From an uncultured Aquimarina sp. (GTDB lineage Bacteria; Bacteroidota; Bacteroidia; Flavobacteriales; Flavobacteriaceae), in the NCBI GenBank assembly GCA_947500545.1, contig CANMSO010000004.1, positions 248,001-312,000 on the forward strand: a stretch of 64,000 bases of DNA, in the 5' to 3' direction. The position numbers were made by a program, and so were the translations under genes. Of the stretch, positions 1 to 8,298 are shown piece by piece (the first letter of the stretch is position 1; each line of letters starts with the position of its first letter). The notes below the pieces were generated by a model that did no database searches, was not told the origin of the DNA, and saw only the letters and a program-made list of their open reading frames with translations.

Positions 1-961
1 GAAAAGAATTATTTTTCTCATAATTTTAATATTTTGTCTTGAGGAGAATTATGCACAATCAAATCTAACCGAGAATAAATTGAATCAATGGTTTTTATCT
101 ACTGGTAACTGGCAAGAAGATCCACAGATTTACGTAAAAGAAATAGGTAATGGAACTGAACCTGTTATAATGCTTCATGGAGGTTGGGGAGCCGAGCATA
201 GCGGACTGACAAATGCAATAAAAGGACTTGAAAATGAATACAGGTTCATCTTCTATGAACAGCGAGGTTCATTACGTTCACCATTTCCTGATTCCTTAAT
301 TACTTTCAAGCAACACATCAATGACCTCGAATTATTAAGACAAGAGTTAAAGCTCAATAAAATGATTATTTTAGGGCATTCAATGGGTGCCGTTTTAGCT
401 TCGGCTTATGCTTCAAAATACCCACAACATATTAAAAAACTTGTGTTAATAAGTCCTGCTCATCTCAAAGAACCATTTCCCGAAGAAGATAAAGATATTC
501 AACATCAGCAATATTTAGCCAATAAGAAATTCCAAAATAGAATTGACATAACTCAAGAACTACAAAAATACAATCTTGATAAAAAACGTTCCTCTCTTAA
601 CTCAAAAGAAGAAACTATAAAATCTCGAATTAATTTTGGTAAATTAATGCTTTATGATATTTCAAAATGGACAGAATTGAGCAATGGAAAGGCACTATAT
701 AAAGGAAAGGTTTACGATTTAACAGCAAGAACTTACCCTAAAGATGGTTGGAACTATTATGCCGAATTCAAAAAACAAAAATATCCCATTAGCATAATAA
801 TTGGAGATCATGATTGGTTGGATTTTGGTAATAATTTGTATAAAAAATGGAATAAAGAAGTACCAAGAATTAAAATGACAAGCATTAAAAATGCTGGACA
901 TATGCCATGGATTGATCAATCCACCGAGTTGATTAAACAACTTAGAATACATTTAAAATAA
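1..961 (+). CDS. Secreted alpha/beta hydrolase (5' end at window edge)
   Basis: An alpha/beta-hydrolase fold protein, probably a proline-iminopeptidase-like or esterase-like enzyme; the substrate cannot be read from sequence. Visible motifs are the oxyanion segment HGGWG, the nucleophile elbow GHSMG, the acid in IGDHDW and the catalytic His in NAGHMPW near the C-terminus. The first in-window start would be TTG at 80, but the frame is open from base 2 and encodes KRIIFLIILIFC followed by YAQS, a typical Bacteroidota signal peptide. Base 1 is G and is probably the last base of the true ATG, so only about two bases are missing. The protein is then likely periplasmic. It is the first visible gene of the cassette-like region and is followed directly by a palindromic element. 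Confidence 0.85.
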   Translation, partial: KRIIFLIILIFCLEENYAQSNLTENKLNQWFLSTGNWQEDPQIYVKEIGNGTEPVIMLHGGWGAEHSGLTNAIKGLENEYRFIFYEQRGSLRSPFPDSLITFKQHINDLELLRQELKLNKMIILGHSMGAVLASAYASKYPQHIKKLVLISPAHLKEPFPEEDKDIQHQQYLANKKFQNRIDITQELQKYNLDKKRSSLNSKEETIKSRINFGKLMLYDISKWTELSNGKALYKGKVYDLTARTYPKDGWNYYAEFKKQKYPISIIIGDHDWLDFGNNLYKKWNKEVPRIKMTSIKNAGHMPWIDQSTELIKQLRIHLK

Positions 962-966
962 CTATT

Positions 967-1084
967 GCCAACAACGGCTATAATTCATTGCGGCGGAATT
1001 TCCGAGTAGGAAATTCTTATCTTGCAATGATGGCTTGGTTCTGGCGGACGATTCCACAACGAAACCATAGCCCAACCGTCGTGC
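967..1084 (+). repeat. attC-like palindromic element 1
   Basis: The left end GCCAACAACGGCTAT and the right end CCATAGCCCAACCGTCGTGC are imperfect inverted repeats (ACGG/CCGT, GCTAT/ATAGC). Nested inside are CATTGC...GCAATG and GAATTTCC...GGAAATTC, so the whole element can fold into one long interrupted hairpin. This is the clearest example of the family that separates the genes from 1 to 19.8 kb. Confidence 0.6.
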
Positions 1085-1099
1085 ATAATTTCAAAAAAA

Positions 1100-1918
1100 T
1101 TGACTCAAAGAAGTGACCATATTGTATTTCTAAAAAAGGGGCATTATTTAGCTCCTAAATATTCTGCGGCCAATTTTGATGATTTATTGATTGGAATAAC
1201 AACATATGATGTGCCAGTCAAAACTGGAGTTTGGCATTCTCATGAAAAGCCATTGATAAGTTTTGTCCTCTATGGTAATAACACTGAATACCGTAAAGAA
1301 AAAACAATAGAAAGAACTGCTGGAAGTATCGATTTCTATCATTCTGGTGAAATACATAAAAATGTTTATAGCAAATTCCCTTCTAAACATATAAGCATCG
1401 AACTAGATCGTGACTTTTTACTCAACTATGGATATACCGAAACAGAAGTTGAATTGGCAGTTAAAAAGAATTCCGATGCTGTTTTTACATTCATCAAATT
1501 AATGCATGAAGCAACTGTAAACGATTTGCATTCCAAAAGTGCTGTAGAAATGTTATTTATAGCATTTATGGAAAATTCTCTTAGAGCGAAAAATGAAGCA
1601 CAATTCCCGACTTGGATTAAATCAGTACGTGACATATTAAATGATAGGTGGAACGAAAATATTTCTCTTACAGAATTATCAGAATGTGTAAATGTTCACC
1701 CCACCTCAATATCTAAATATTTTCGAAAATATTTTAGCTGTACATTAGGCGAATACATAAGAAAATTGAAAGTAAGACACTCTATTAATCTTTTACATAC
1801 TTCCAATTATTCACTTACTGAAACTGCGCATGTTTGCGGATTTGCAGACCAAAGCCATTTTACTAGGGTATTTAAATCTTGCACTGGCTATCTACCAAAA
1901 CATTACAGTAAAGTATAA
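1100..1918 (+). CDS. AraC family transcriptional regulator
   Basis: A DNA-binding regulator with an N-terminal cupin-like sensing part (residues about 10-110, with WHSHEKP and the SGEIHKN segment) and a C-terminal AraC double helix-turn-helix (about 170-270). The second helix-turn-helix carries the family signature in ETAHVCGFADQSHFTRVFK. Length 272 aa is normal. The start is TTG at 1100; no ATG is available between the palindrome end at 1084 and the conserved part. The target genes are unknown. It lies alone between a palindrome and the next lipoprotein gene, which fits a cassette-borne regulator rather than a local operon regulator. Confidence 0.85.
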   Translation: MTQRSDHIVFLKKGHYLAPKYSAANFDDLLIGITTYDVPVKTGVWHSHEKPLISFVLYGNNTEYRKEKTIERTAGSIDFYHSGEIHKNVYSKFPSKHISIELDRDFLLNYGYTETEVELAVKKNSDAVFTFIKLMHEATVNDLHSKSAVEMLFIAFMENSLRAKNEAQFPTWIKSVRDILNDRWNENISLTELSECVNVHPTSISKYFRKYFSCTLGEYIRKLKVRHSINLLHTSNYSLTETAHVCGFADQSHFTRVFKSCTGYLPKHYSKV

Positions 1919-1983
1919 TAACGCCAATTTCATTCTATTTTATTTAGGTATTATATCATTTCTTTGAGCATAATACATTAAAT

Positions 1984-3294
1984 ATGAATATTACAAAAAC
2001 ACTACAGATACTAATTTGCTTTGCAATTATAGCCACTAGCTGTAAACAAGTAAAAAATAATCCTAGAAATACTAATGAAAATTTGGTTCAAAACGCTAAC
2101 ACAAAATGGGTGGCTCCTATGATTCAAGCTTATAAAGAGTTTAATAAAAATAGAAGTGTTAAAGCAGCAAATTATATTTTTGAAGCTACCGAACTTATGC
2201 CCAATAAAAATTTAGAAAATTATTTAGTGAGTGCTATGGTTTATGCTCAAAACAAAGAAAAAGAAAAAGCTTTAAAGGCTATTGAACGAGCTATAGAAGA
2301 AGGTTTTAAAGATTCGGAGTTGCTCAATTCTATTCCCGAATATATATCACTTAAAAATAATCCAAGATGGAATAAATTAATTTTAGAAACTGATAATCGA
2401 CGTTCTGAATATGAAAAATCTATACAGAATATAAAACTCCTGGAGTTGCTAAGAAATTTGTGGGCAAAAGACCAGGAAGCTCTCAATCATTATGAAGATA
2501 GCATCAAGAATATCGACAGTACTGCAACTGCCGAAGACTACCGTCGACTTTTTGAGCCAGTTGAGAATAGATGGGAAATAAACAAAAATAAACTCGATAG
2601 TATTATTAACATCTATGGTTGGCCTGGAAATAAATTAGTTGGTGAAGAAGGTGCTAAAGTAGCATGGAGCATTCCGCAACACCATCCTGATATTCTTTTT
2701 AAAGAAAAATGCCTTCATCTTATAAAAAACGCTCTGGAAAAAGGAGATGTAGACCCAAATCATTATGCGCAGCTTAGCGATAGAATAGCAAGAGAAACTT
2801 GGCAAAAGCAAACGTATGGTACTAGCATGGACAGAAATGCACCATTTCCAATTAAAAACCCCACCAATGTAAATAAAGAACGTTCACAGATAGGGCTTAT
2901 TGAGCCGATGGAGGTTCATTCTATTTATCATGGAATTGAATACAAGTCGCCTTCTAAAGAAGAAATTAAATCAGTATTTAAAAGAGCTCAAGAAAATTAT
3001 AAAAAATTTGAAAATTTTATAACCCTAAAAGAAAGTGATTCTGCCAACACTTATATTACTAAAGCAATTTCAGCGCATGGCGACATAAGTAACCAACAAC
3101 TCTTTAATGCCTCTCTACTGTTAGCCAAAATAAACGATAAACGTTCACAACGTATGAGTATTAAAATACTAAAAGTTCTTATATGGCGAAAGTGGGATAA
3201 TAGATTTAAAATTTTAAATCAAGCTGAATTCGATCTTTTACGTACAAAACCTGAATGGATAAAAATTCTAAAGATGATAGAATTAAGTAAATAA
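1984..3294 (+). CDS. Lipoprotein with TPR-like repeats and DUF6624-type domain
   Basis: Begins with a lipoprotein signal peptide whose lipobox ends in ATSC (Cys about residue 20), so it is probably anchored in the outer or inner membrane. Residues about 40-140 are helical and TPR-like (AMVYAQNKEKEKALKAIERA). The middle part (about 150-290), with IINIYGWPGNKLVGEEGAKVAW and an HHPD motif, resembles the DUF6624 family of unknown function. The C-terminus (about 310-430) is not recognised. Only 65 bp separate it from the AraC gene and no palindrome is seen there; a full palindrome follows it. Confidence 0.6.
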   Translation: MNITKTLQILICFAIIATSCKQVKNNPRNTNENLVQNANTKWVAPMIQAYKEFNKNRSVKAANYIFEATELMPNKNLENYLVSAMVYAQNKEKEKALKAIERAIEEGFKDSELLNSIPEYISLKNNPRWNKLILETDNRRSEYEKSIQNIKLLELLRNLWAKDQEALNHYEDSIKNIDSTATAEDYRRLFEPVENRWEINKNKLDSIINIYGWPGNKLVGEEGAKVAWSIPQHHPDILFKEKCLHLIKNALEKGDVDPNHYAQLSDRIARETWQKQTYGTSMDRNAPFPIKNPTNVNKERSQIGLIEPMEVHSIYHGIEYKSPSKEEIKSVFKRAQENYKKFENFITLKESDSANTYITKAISAHGDISNQQLFNASLLLAKINDKRSQRMSIKILKVLIWRKWDNRFKILNQAEFDLLRTKPEWIKILKMIELSK

Positions 3295-3300
3295 AACTAT

Positions 3301-3434
3301 GCACAACACCGTGTATAATTAATTGCTAGAGTATCTAAGTGTCAATCGGAAAATTCTTCGAATTTTCCTCAGGTTCGTCCCCTTTTGCTATCTTTAGTCC
3401 AAACGCAACTAACCAAACACAGAACGTTGTGGCG
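3301..3434 (+). repeat. attC-like palindromic element 2
   Basis: The left end CACAACACCGTGTATAATTA with AATTGC mirrors the right end CGCAACTAACCAAACACAG with AACGTTGTGG. The core holds AAAATTC-TTC-GAATTTT, a perfect short hairpin. It sits between two unrelated lipoprotein genes. Confidence 0.6.
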
Positions 3435-3452
3435 AATAATAAAGAATAATAC

Positions 3453-4043
3453 ATGGATAAAAAAATAACATTAATAATTATTGTGGCATTTAATCTACTA
3501 GCTATTGCTTGCACAAAGGGTTTTGATAAAGAAAAAGTCGTGAACAAAACTGAAAAGGTTATTGAAAATATTAAAATTCTAGAATTAGGAACAAACAATC
3601 ATTCAATATATACATCAATTGTAATTAATGCTCCATCAAACCAAGTCTGGGAGGTTATGACCGATTTTAATAACATGCCAAATTGGAGTAGTACCCTAAA
3701 AAAAATCTCTGGAAATTTGATTAATGAAGGAAAAGTTGATGTGACTTATAGTATTGATGAGAAAGTTCGAATCATCCCACATAATTTTATTTATTCCGAA
3801 AATGAGTATTACGGATGGTCGGACACAATACAGGTATTACCAGGAATTATCGATAGGCATTTATTTCGTATTGAGTCTATAGACAGTATTAACACAAAGT
3901 TTATCCAGTCAGATGAATTTAAAGGTCAAAATCAGAATATTGGTACAGTTAATCTAGCAAGATACGTTCTTCCGTCATATTTAATTTTCAACAGAGAACT
4001 TAAAAAAGAAGTTGAGAGTAGACTTGAAAATTCGAAAAAATAA
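3453..4043 (+). CDS. SRPBCC-family lipoprotein
   Basis: A lipoprotein (signal peptide, lipobox ending AIAC, Cys about residue 20) carrying a START/SRPBCC ligand-binding fold of the polyketide cyclase/dehydrase type, recognised by INAPSNQVWEVMTDFNNMP with the following WSS at about residues 57-79. The family binds hydrophobic small molecules; no catalytic residues can be assigned. It is bounded by palindromes on both sides, making a clean one-gene unit. ATG start at 3453; the family normally lacks a lipid anchor, so the export signal is a modest oddity. Confidence 0.7.
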   Translation: MDKKITLIIIVAFNLLAIACTKGFDKEKVVNKTEKVIENIKILELGTNNHSIYTSIVINAPSNQVWEVMTDFNNMPNWSSTLKKISGNLINEGKVDVTYSIDEKVRIIPHNFIYSENEYYGWSDTIQVLPGIIDRHLFRIESIDSINTKFIQSDEFKGQNQNIGTVNLARYVLPSYLIFNRELKKEVESRLENSKK

Positions 4044-4060
4044 AAACTATAAGATTACGT

Positions 4061-4197
4061 ACTACAACAATATATAAAAATAATAGCAATTTAAGTACTA
4101 AAACAAAAGTAAGTAAATATAAAAAAGGTCTGTTGTTAACCGTAAGGTTAGAGTTTCAATATCTACCACTATTCTTATACTAAACTGTTAGGTGTAA
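4061..4197 (+). repeat. attC-like palindromic element 3
   Basis: Left end ACTACAACAATATATAAAAA with TAATAGC; right end CACTATTCTTATACTAAACT followed by GTTAGGTG. TATAAaAATAaTAG pairs with CTATTCTTATA. The right end contains GTTAGGT, a perfect match to the integron core site GTTRRRY. Confidence 0.6.
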
Positions 4198-4211
4198 GTA
4201 GAACAAGCCAT

Positions 4212-4700
4212 ATGAAAAACTTAAATCATTATGTAGCGATTTATAAAGAGCAACTTGATATGGGTGACATATTAATTGCGTATAATCAATTAGTGAAGTT
4301 TGTTATGAAGCTAAGAGTAGACTTTATCAAAAGTCTGTCTGAACAATATTCATTTACAGGTATTCTTCATGGATATATGGACTACACTTATTTCTACTAT
4401 TCCAATGACTTTTTGAAAAGGAAAAAGCTAAAATTGGGATTAGTATTAAATCACTCGGAAATGAGATTTGAAATTTGGCTTTTAGGAAATACCATAAGCA
4501 TTCAAAAAAAATATTGGGATTTACTAAAAGAGTCTAAATGGAACAAATACAGAAAAGAAATGCCCAAATATTCGATTTTAGAAGCTGTAATCGAAAATAA
4601 ACCAGACTTTGACAACCTACCTTTGTTGTCTAAAAAGATTGAAAAGAAATTAGTCGAACAATCGGGCGAAATAATTAGTGTAATAAAAAAGTTGACTTGA
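4212..4700 (+). CDS. Conserved hypothetical protein (DUF7000-like)
   Basis: A soluble 162-aa protein without signal peptide or membrane segment. The start MKNLNHYVAIYKEQLDMGDI, the segment LHGYMDYTYFYYSNDFLK and the segment LNHSEMRFEIWLLG place it in a conserved family found in Bacteroidota and Firmicutes, probably DUF7000, whose function is unknown. The W residues near the middle (KKYWDLLKESKWNKY) are part of the conserved pattern. It is a one-gene unit between palindromes at 4061-4197 and 4713-4847. Confidence 0.65.
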   Translation: MKNLNHYVAIYKEQLDMGDILIAYNQLVKFVMKLRVDFIKSLSEQYSFTGILHGYMDYTYFYYSNDFLKRKKLKLGLVLNHSEMRFEIWLLGNTISIQKKYWDLLKESKWNKYRKEMPKYSILEAVIENKPDFDNLPLLSKKIEKKLVEQSGEIISVIKKLT

Positions 4701-4712
4701 AATAAAACCTAT

Positions 4713-4847
4713 ACCTAACAATGGCTATAATTAATACGGATTAGGGTTTATGAATGAAAAAATAAAAAAATTGGCTAAGTCCTTAATCGAAAGTTCACTA
4801 ATTTTAATTCCCGCACTAATCATAGCCGGAAGGATAGCAAACATTAG
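4713..4847 (+). repeat. attC-like palindromic element 4
   Basis: Left end ACCTAACAATGGCTATAA contains ACCTAAC, a perfect RYYYAAC box; the right end CATAGCCGG...GATAGCAAACATTAG mirrors it (CTAA, GCTAT). The right core is degenerate, with no GTT. A 46-codon open frame (4750-4890) runs through it and is not regarded as a gene. Confidence 0.5.
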
Positions 4848-4849
4848 AA

Positions 4850-5632
4850 ATGAACGATACGACAACAAAATGGAAGCCCGAACTTTATAATGAAAAACAT
4901 TCTTTTGTTTATCATTATGGAGAAAATCTAATAAAACTGCTCGACCCAAAAGAAAATGAACGGATTTTGGATTTGGGTTGTGGTTCTGGACAATTAACTT
5001 TTAAAATAAACAAACTAGCTAAGGAAACAATTGGAATTGATAAATCTGCTGAAATGATTGCTGATGCCAAATCAAAATTTCCAAATATTGAGTTTCAAGT
5101 TGCAGATGCCAGTAATTTCAGATTTAATAAAAAATTTGACTCGATTTTTTCAAATGCAACGCTTCACTGGGTAAAAAATCACAAGAATGCCATTAAGTGT
5201 ATGTATGAAAATTTAAATTCAGACGGGAAAATTGTACTTGAATTTGGAGGAAAAGGAAATGTACAAGCAATAGTCAATGAATTGCGAAACTCTTTGCGAA
5301 CCAAAGGATATGATAAGCAATCCGATTTGAATTTATGGTATTTCCCCTCAATTGGAGAATATTCGACTGAACTCGAATCGGCTGGATTTAGAGTTCTTTT
5401 GGCAGAGCATTATGACAGACCAACTGAACTTGCAGACGAGAATTCTGGAATAAAAGATTGGATTTCTATGTTTGCTGAGAGCTTTTTCATCGGAGTTGCA
5501 GAAAATCACATAGAGGAAATTAAAGATGAAGTGCAGGAAAAAACAAAGGAACAATGCCTGATCAATGGAAAGTGGTTTGCTGATTATAAAAGAATTAGAA
5601 TAGTTGCAATAAAAGAAAAAAACGTTTGCTAA
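4850..5632 (+). CDS. Class I SAM-dependent methyltransferase
   Basis: A small-molecule methyltransferase similar to the trans-aconitate methyltransferase / UbiE-like group. Motif I ILDLGCGSGQLT (about residues 40-51), the acidic SAM-binding residue in TIGIDKSAEMI (about 60-70), and motif IV FDSIFSNATLHWV (about 95-108) are all present. The C-terminal third, with YFPSIGEYSTELESAGF, is typical of the group. The ATG at 4850 gives MNDTTTKWKPELYNEKHSFV, the normal N-terminus; it overlaps the right end of a palindrome. Its stop codon lies inside the next palindrome (CTAACAATC). The substrate is unknown. Confidence 0.85.
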   Translation: MNDTTTKWKPELYNEKHSFVYHYGENLIKLLDPKENERILDLGCGSGQLTFKINKLAKETIGIDKSAEMIADAKSKFPNIEFQVADASNFRFNKKFDSIFSNATLHWVKNHKNAIKCMYENLNSDGKIVLEFGGKGNVQAIVNELRNSLRTKGYDKQSDLNLWYFPSIGEYSTELESAGFRVLLAEHYDRPTELADENSGIKDWISMFAESFFIGVAENHIEEIKDEVQEKTKEQCLINGKWFADYKRIRIVAIKEKNVC

Positions 5633-5696
5633 CAATCTATATGAAATCATAACAGCTTGCAGGATGCTATCCTTCATATACTAAACGTTGTGATGC
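5627..5696 (+). repeat. attC-like palindromic element 5 (short)
   Basis: A compact element: left GCTAACAATCTATATGAA, right CTTCATATACTAAACGTTGTG, with internal AGCTTGCAGGATGCT. The TAA stop of the methyltransferase gene is part of the left end. Confidence 0.55.
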
Positions 5697-5722
5697 ATTA
5701 TGACGCCGTTAAATAAATCAAT

Positions 5723-6637
5723 ATGAGAACTCTATCAAAGTCTATATCACTTCTAGGAATAACGCTGATGTTATATTCAACTGCATTTTCGCAAAAAATT
5801 GACCACGAGTCTATAAGAGAGTTTAATAAAAAGTACATTAAAATGTATATTGACATGGACTTTTCCCATGTTAAACAACACTACAATGATAGTATTAGGG
5901 TTATGCCAGAATTTCAAAAAACAGTGCTATTCAAAGAAAACATAGAGAAATACTATCAGTCATTTTTTAGCAGATTTAAAATCAAAGATTACAGCAGAGA
6001 TATCCACGAAATACTTGATTTAGGCTCAAGAATAATGGAAATCGGCACTTTTGATATTTCACTTTCCGATTCAATAGAAACTTATGAGTTGAAAGGCAAG
6101 TATGTTAATATTTGGAAAACAAATTCCGACGGTGAACCAGAACTTTTTACAGAGGCTTGGAATTACGACCATGTTGTAGAATTTGCTGAAAAGCTAAAAT
6201 TTGAAAATGTTCCTTCAATTAGAATGGCGTTAGAGCCTCACATAACAATTACAGATAATGTTAGTTTTGAACTTGCAGGACTAAATGCTTTAATGGAACG
6301 AACCATAACCGAAAAAGATGGGAGGCTATGGGCCAAGTTTTATGACGACGATGGAAAAAGCCTTCATAGCTTTATCCCAACTGTTATTGGGCGAGAAAAG
6401 TTAGACAAATACTATTTAGAACATGCTACAGAACTGCCCGTATTCGAAAAATTAGATATCAGAACTGATAGAATTGATGAATTACAAGGTTATGTCGTTG
6501 AGTACGCCACGGCAATTGCAAATTGGCGAATGAATGAACACTCTGGAGTGAGTACCAGTAAAAATATTAGGCTTTGGAAAAGACAACCAAACGGGTCACT
6601 AAAAATTTACAGATTGATAGCAATGTATGACCTATAA
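5723..6637 (+). CDS. Secreted tandem SnoaL/NTF2-like protein
   Basis: Has a signal peptide (about residues 1-24, ending in AFSQ) followed by two NTF2-like (DUF4440/SnoaL-type) domains at roughly residues 28-165 and 175-300. The repeated pattern is visible in REFNKKYIKMYIDMDFSHV and in ALMERTITEKDGRLWAKFY, each followed by a GREKLDKYY or KENIEKYY helix and a strand ending with LWKR or IWKT. NTF2-like domains bind or transform small ligands in a conical pocket; no function can be assigned. Single-gene unit bounded by palindromes. Confidence 0.65.
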   Translation: MRTLSKSISLLGITLMLYSTAFSQKIDHESIREFNKKYIKMYIDMDFSHVKQHYNDSIRVMPEFQKTVLFKENIEKYYQSFFSRFKIKDYSRDIHEILDLGSRIMEIGTFDISLSDSIETYELKGKYVNIWKTNSDGEPELFTEAWNYDHVVEFAEKLKFENVPSIRMALEPHITITDNVSFELAGLNALMERTITEKDGRLWAKFYDDDGKSLHSFIPTVIGREKLDKYYLEHATELPVFEKLDIRTDRIDELQGYVVEYATAIANWRMNEHSGVSTSKNIRLWKRQPNGSLKIYRLIAMYDL

Positions 6638-6656
6638 AAAATCCTAAAAAAACGCA

Positions 6657-6789
6657 CCACAACAACGTGTATAATTAATTGCTTTGGTTACAACTCATCA
6701 CGAAAATCCCTACCGAATTTTCTCTGATTCGTTATTGTTTGCTAAATTATAGGCTGAACCACGCAACTAATCATAAACAAACCATCGGC
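6657..6789 (+). repeat. attC-like palindromic element 6
   Basis: Left ACAACAACGTGTATAATTAA with TTGC mirrors right CGCAACTAATCATAAACAAA followed by CCATCGG. The right core CCATCGG looks like a mutated CCGTTGG. Confidence 0.55.
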
Positions 6790-6830
6790 TTTAATGCTGA
6801 ACAATACTTGCCAAATACTAACCATAAAGG

Positions 6831-7082
6831 ATGGAACAAAAGAAACTTAAAGAGTTAACGGACGAAGAAATATTAAGAGAAGCGAAAAAAATGAAGTCAA
6901 CTGCCATAACAAATGCTGTACTGATTGGATTTCTTATTGGAATTATAATTTATAGTGTTGTAGTAAACAATTTTGGTTTTTTTACATTAATACTTTTGTT
7001 TGTCGTATACAACATGGTCAATAATTCAAAATTTAAAAAAGATGAAATTGAAAATCTTCTAAAAGAGCGGAATTTGAAGTAA
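6831..7082 (+). CDS. Small two-helix membrane protein, unknown
   Basis: 83 aa with a charged N-terminal stretch (EQKKLKELTDEEILREAKKMK) that is probably a cytoplasmic helix, then two hydrophobic segments at about residues 27-48 and 50-64, and a charged C-terminal tail. No family is recognised with confidence. ATG at 6831, 41 bp after the palindrome. The gene ends a few bases before a left-half palindrome, so it may be a small cassette that has lost its right end. Confidence 0.6.
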   Translation: MEQKKLKELTDEEILREAKKMKSTAITNAVLIGFLIGIIIYSVVVNNFGFFTLILLFVVYNMVNNSKFKKDEIENLLKERNLK

Positions 7083-7093
7083 AAAAACACTAA

Positions 7094-7117
7094 AAACTAA
7101 CAATGTGTATAATTAAA
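7094..7117 (+). repeat. Left-half attC-like remnant
   Basis: CTAACAATGTGTATAATTA matches the left end of the palindrome family, but the next gene starts 13 bp later and no right half is present. It is probably a deletion scar joining two cassettes. Confidence 0.4.
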
Positions 7118-7130
7118 ACCAAATTTGCGA

Positions 7131-8240
7131 ATGAAAAAAATAACTTATCTTTTAATATTAATATTCTTTGGTTCATGTAAATCTGAAAGTGGTAACAAAA
7201 TTTTTCATGAAGATTCTCAAAAAATTAAGACCTCAGATATAATCATTTATTCTGAACTGGGGAAAAGGATTGATTCTTTACTGCTAAAAGAACAAGATTT
7301 AGGTTTTTCAGGGTCGGTTGTAGTAATTTCAAAAGACACCACATTTCTTCAAAATGGTTATGGCTGGACAGATTCTACTAAAAAAATAAATGTAACACCA
7401 AAGACCCTTTTTTATTTAGCATCTACTACTAAAGGAGTAACCGGAGTTGCTACTTTGTTGGCTCAAGAAAAGGGATTATTGAACACAAATGATTCTATAG
7501 GAAAATACTTCTCAGATATTTCAATAGAACACTCTAAAATCAAAATTAATGATTTACTTACTCATACCTCTTTATTAAGTAATGAGTACGAAACATTTGG
7601 TCATACCACTATGGAAGAAAATATTTCGCTAGTTTTTAAAAGAGGATTAAATAAAGACGAAGGATTTGTTTATTCTGGCGCTGGGTATTGGCTAACAGTA
7701 GCAGTTATTCAAAAAGCGTCTCAAACTCCCTATCATGAATTTGTTCGTAAAAATATATTTTCGGTTGCACGAATGAAAAACACCAAATTTTGGTTTGAAA
7801 TTGATGACAATAATAATGAGTTAGTTGCTCAAAAATTGAGTAAATTTCCTCCAAATGATATAGCTCCAAATTGGGGCTTTAGAGGATCTAGTGGGATACT
7901 AACAAATATTAAAGATTTCAAAAATTATTTTCTTGCTCTTACAAATGAAAGACTTATAAGTGCAGAAGGGTTAAATAAACTTTTTGGTCCCCATTTAACC
8001 TTGAGCAGCAATATAGGAATTGGTTATGGGTGGTTTACTACGAAAACAGATAGAGGAACCACTGAGATTTGGTCAAGGGGAGGAGAAGAGTTTGGGCATA
8101 ACAGTGCAATTCGATGGTTTAAAGATGAGGATGTCCTAATTGCAATATTAACAAGTTGTGGAGAATTGGAAGGAGAGGATCATGAAGCAAATAGATCTGT
8201 AAGCGATAAGATTGCTCAAATAATATTTAAGAAAAAATAA
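7131..8240 (+). CDS. Serine hydrolase lipoprotein (class C beta-lactamase/DD-peptidase fold)
   Basis: A penicillin-binding-protein-like serine hydrolase. The lipobox ends GSC (about residue 16). The active-site SxxK is STTK in LASTTKGVTGVA (about residue 100), the second motif YSG is in VYSGAGYW (about 183), and a C-terminal HN segment (GHNSAIRW) replaces the KTG triad. The family includes esterases, D-aminopeptidases and beta-lactamase-like proteins; a true beta-lactamase is unlikely from the motifs alone. The start is chosen at the ATG 7131, two codons after an in-frame TTG, because it begins the signal peptide MKKITYLL. Ends 4 bp before another degenerate palindrome remnant (about 8244-8292). 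Confidence 0.8.
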   Translation: MKKITYLLILIFFGSCKSESGNKIFHEDSQKIKTSDIIIYSELGKRIDSLLLKEQDLGFSGSVVVISKDTTFLQNGYGWTDSTKKINVTPKTLFYLASTTKGVTGVATLLAQEKGLLNTNDSIGKYFSDISIEHSKIKINDLLTHTSLLSNEYETFGHTTMEENISLVFKRGLNKDEGFVYSGAGYWLTVAVIQKASQTPYHEFVRKNIFSVARMKNTKFWFEIDDNNNELVAQKLSKFPPNDIAPNWGFRGSSGILTNIKDFKNYFLALTNERLISAEGLNKLFGPHLTLSSNIGIGYGWFTTKTDRGTTEIWSRGGEEFGHNSAIRWFKDEDVLIAILTSCGELEGEDHEANRSVSDKIAQIIFKKK

Positions 8241-8298
8241 AAACAGTTTACAACAAAGTATATATGTTCATGCTTCCCATTCGGTCAACACCCCACAT

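Noticed and set aside
4750..4890. 46-codon ORF (MNEKIKKLAKSLIESS...) overlapping the methyltransferase start
   Set aside because: It lies within palindromic element 4 and out of frame with the clear methyltransferase; the hydrophobic stretch is a by-product of the repeat.
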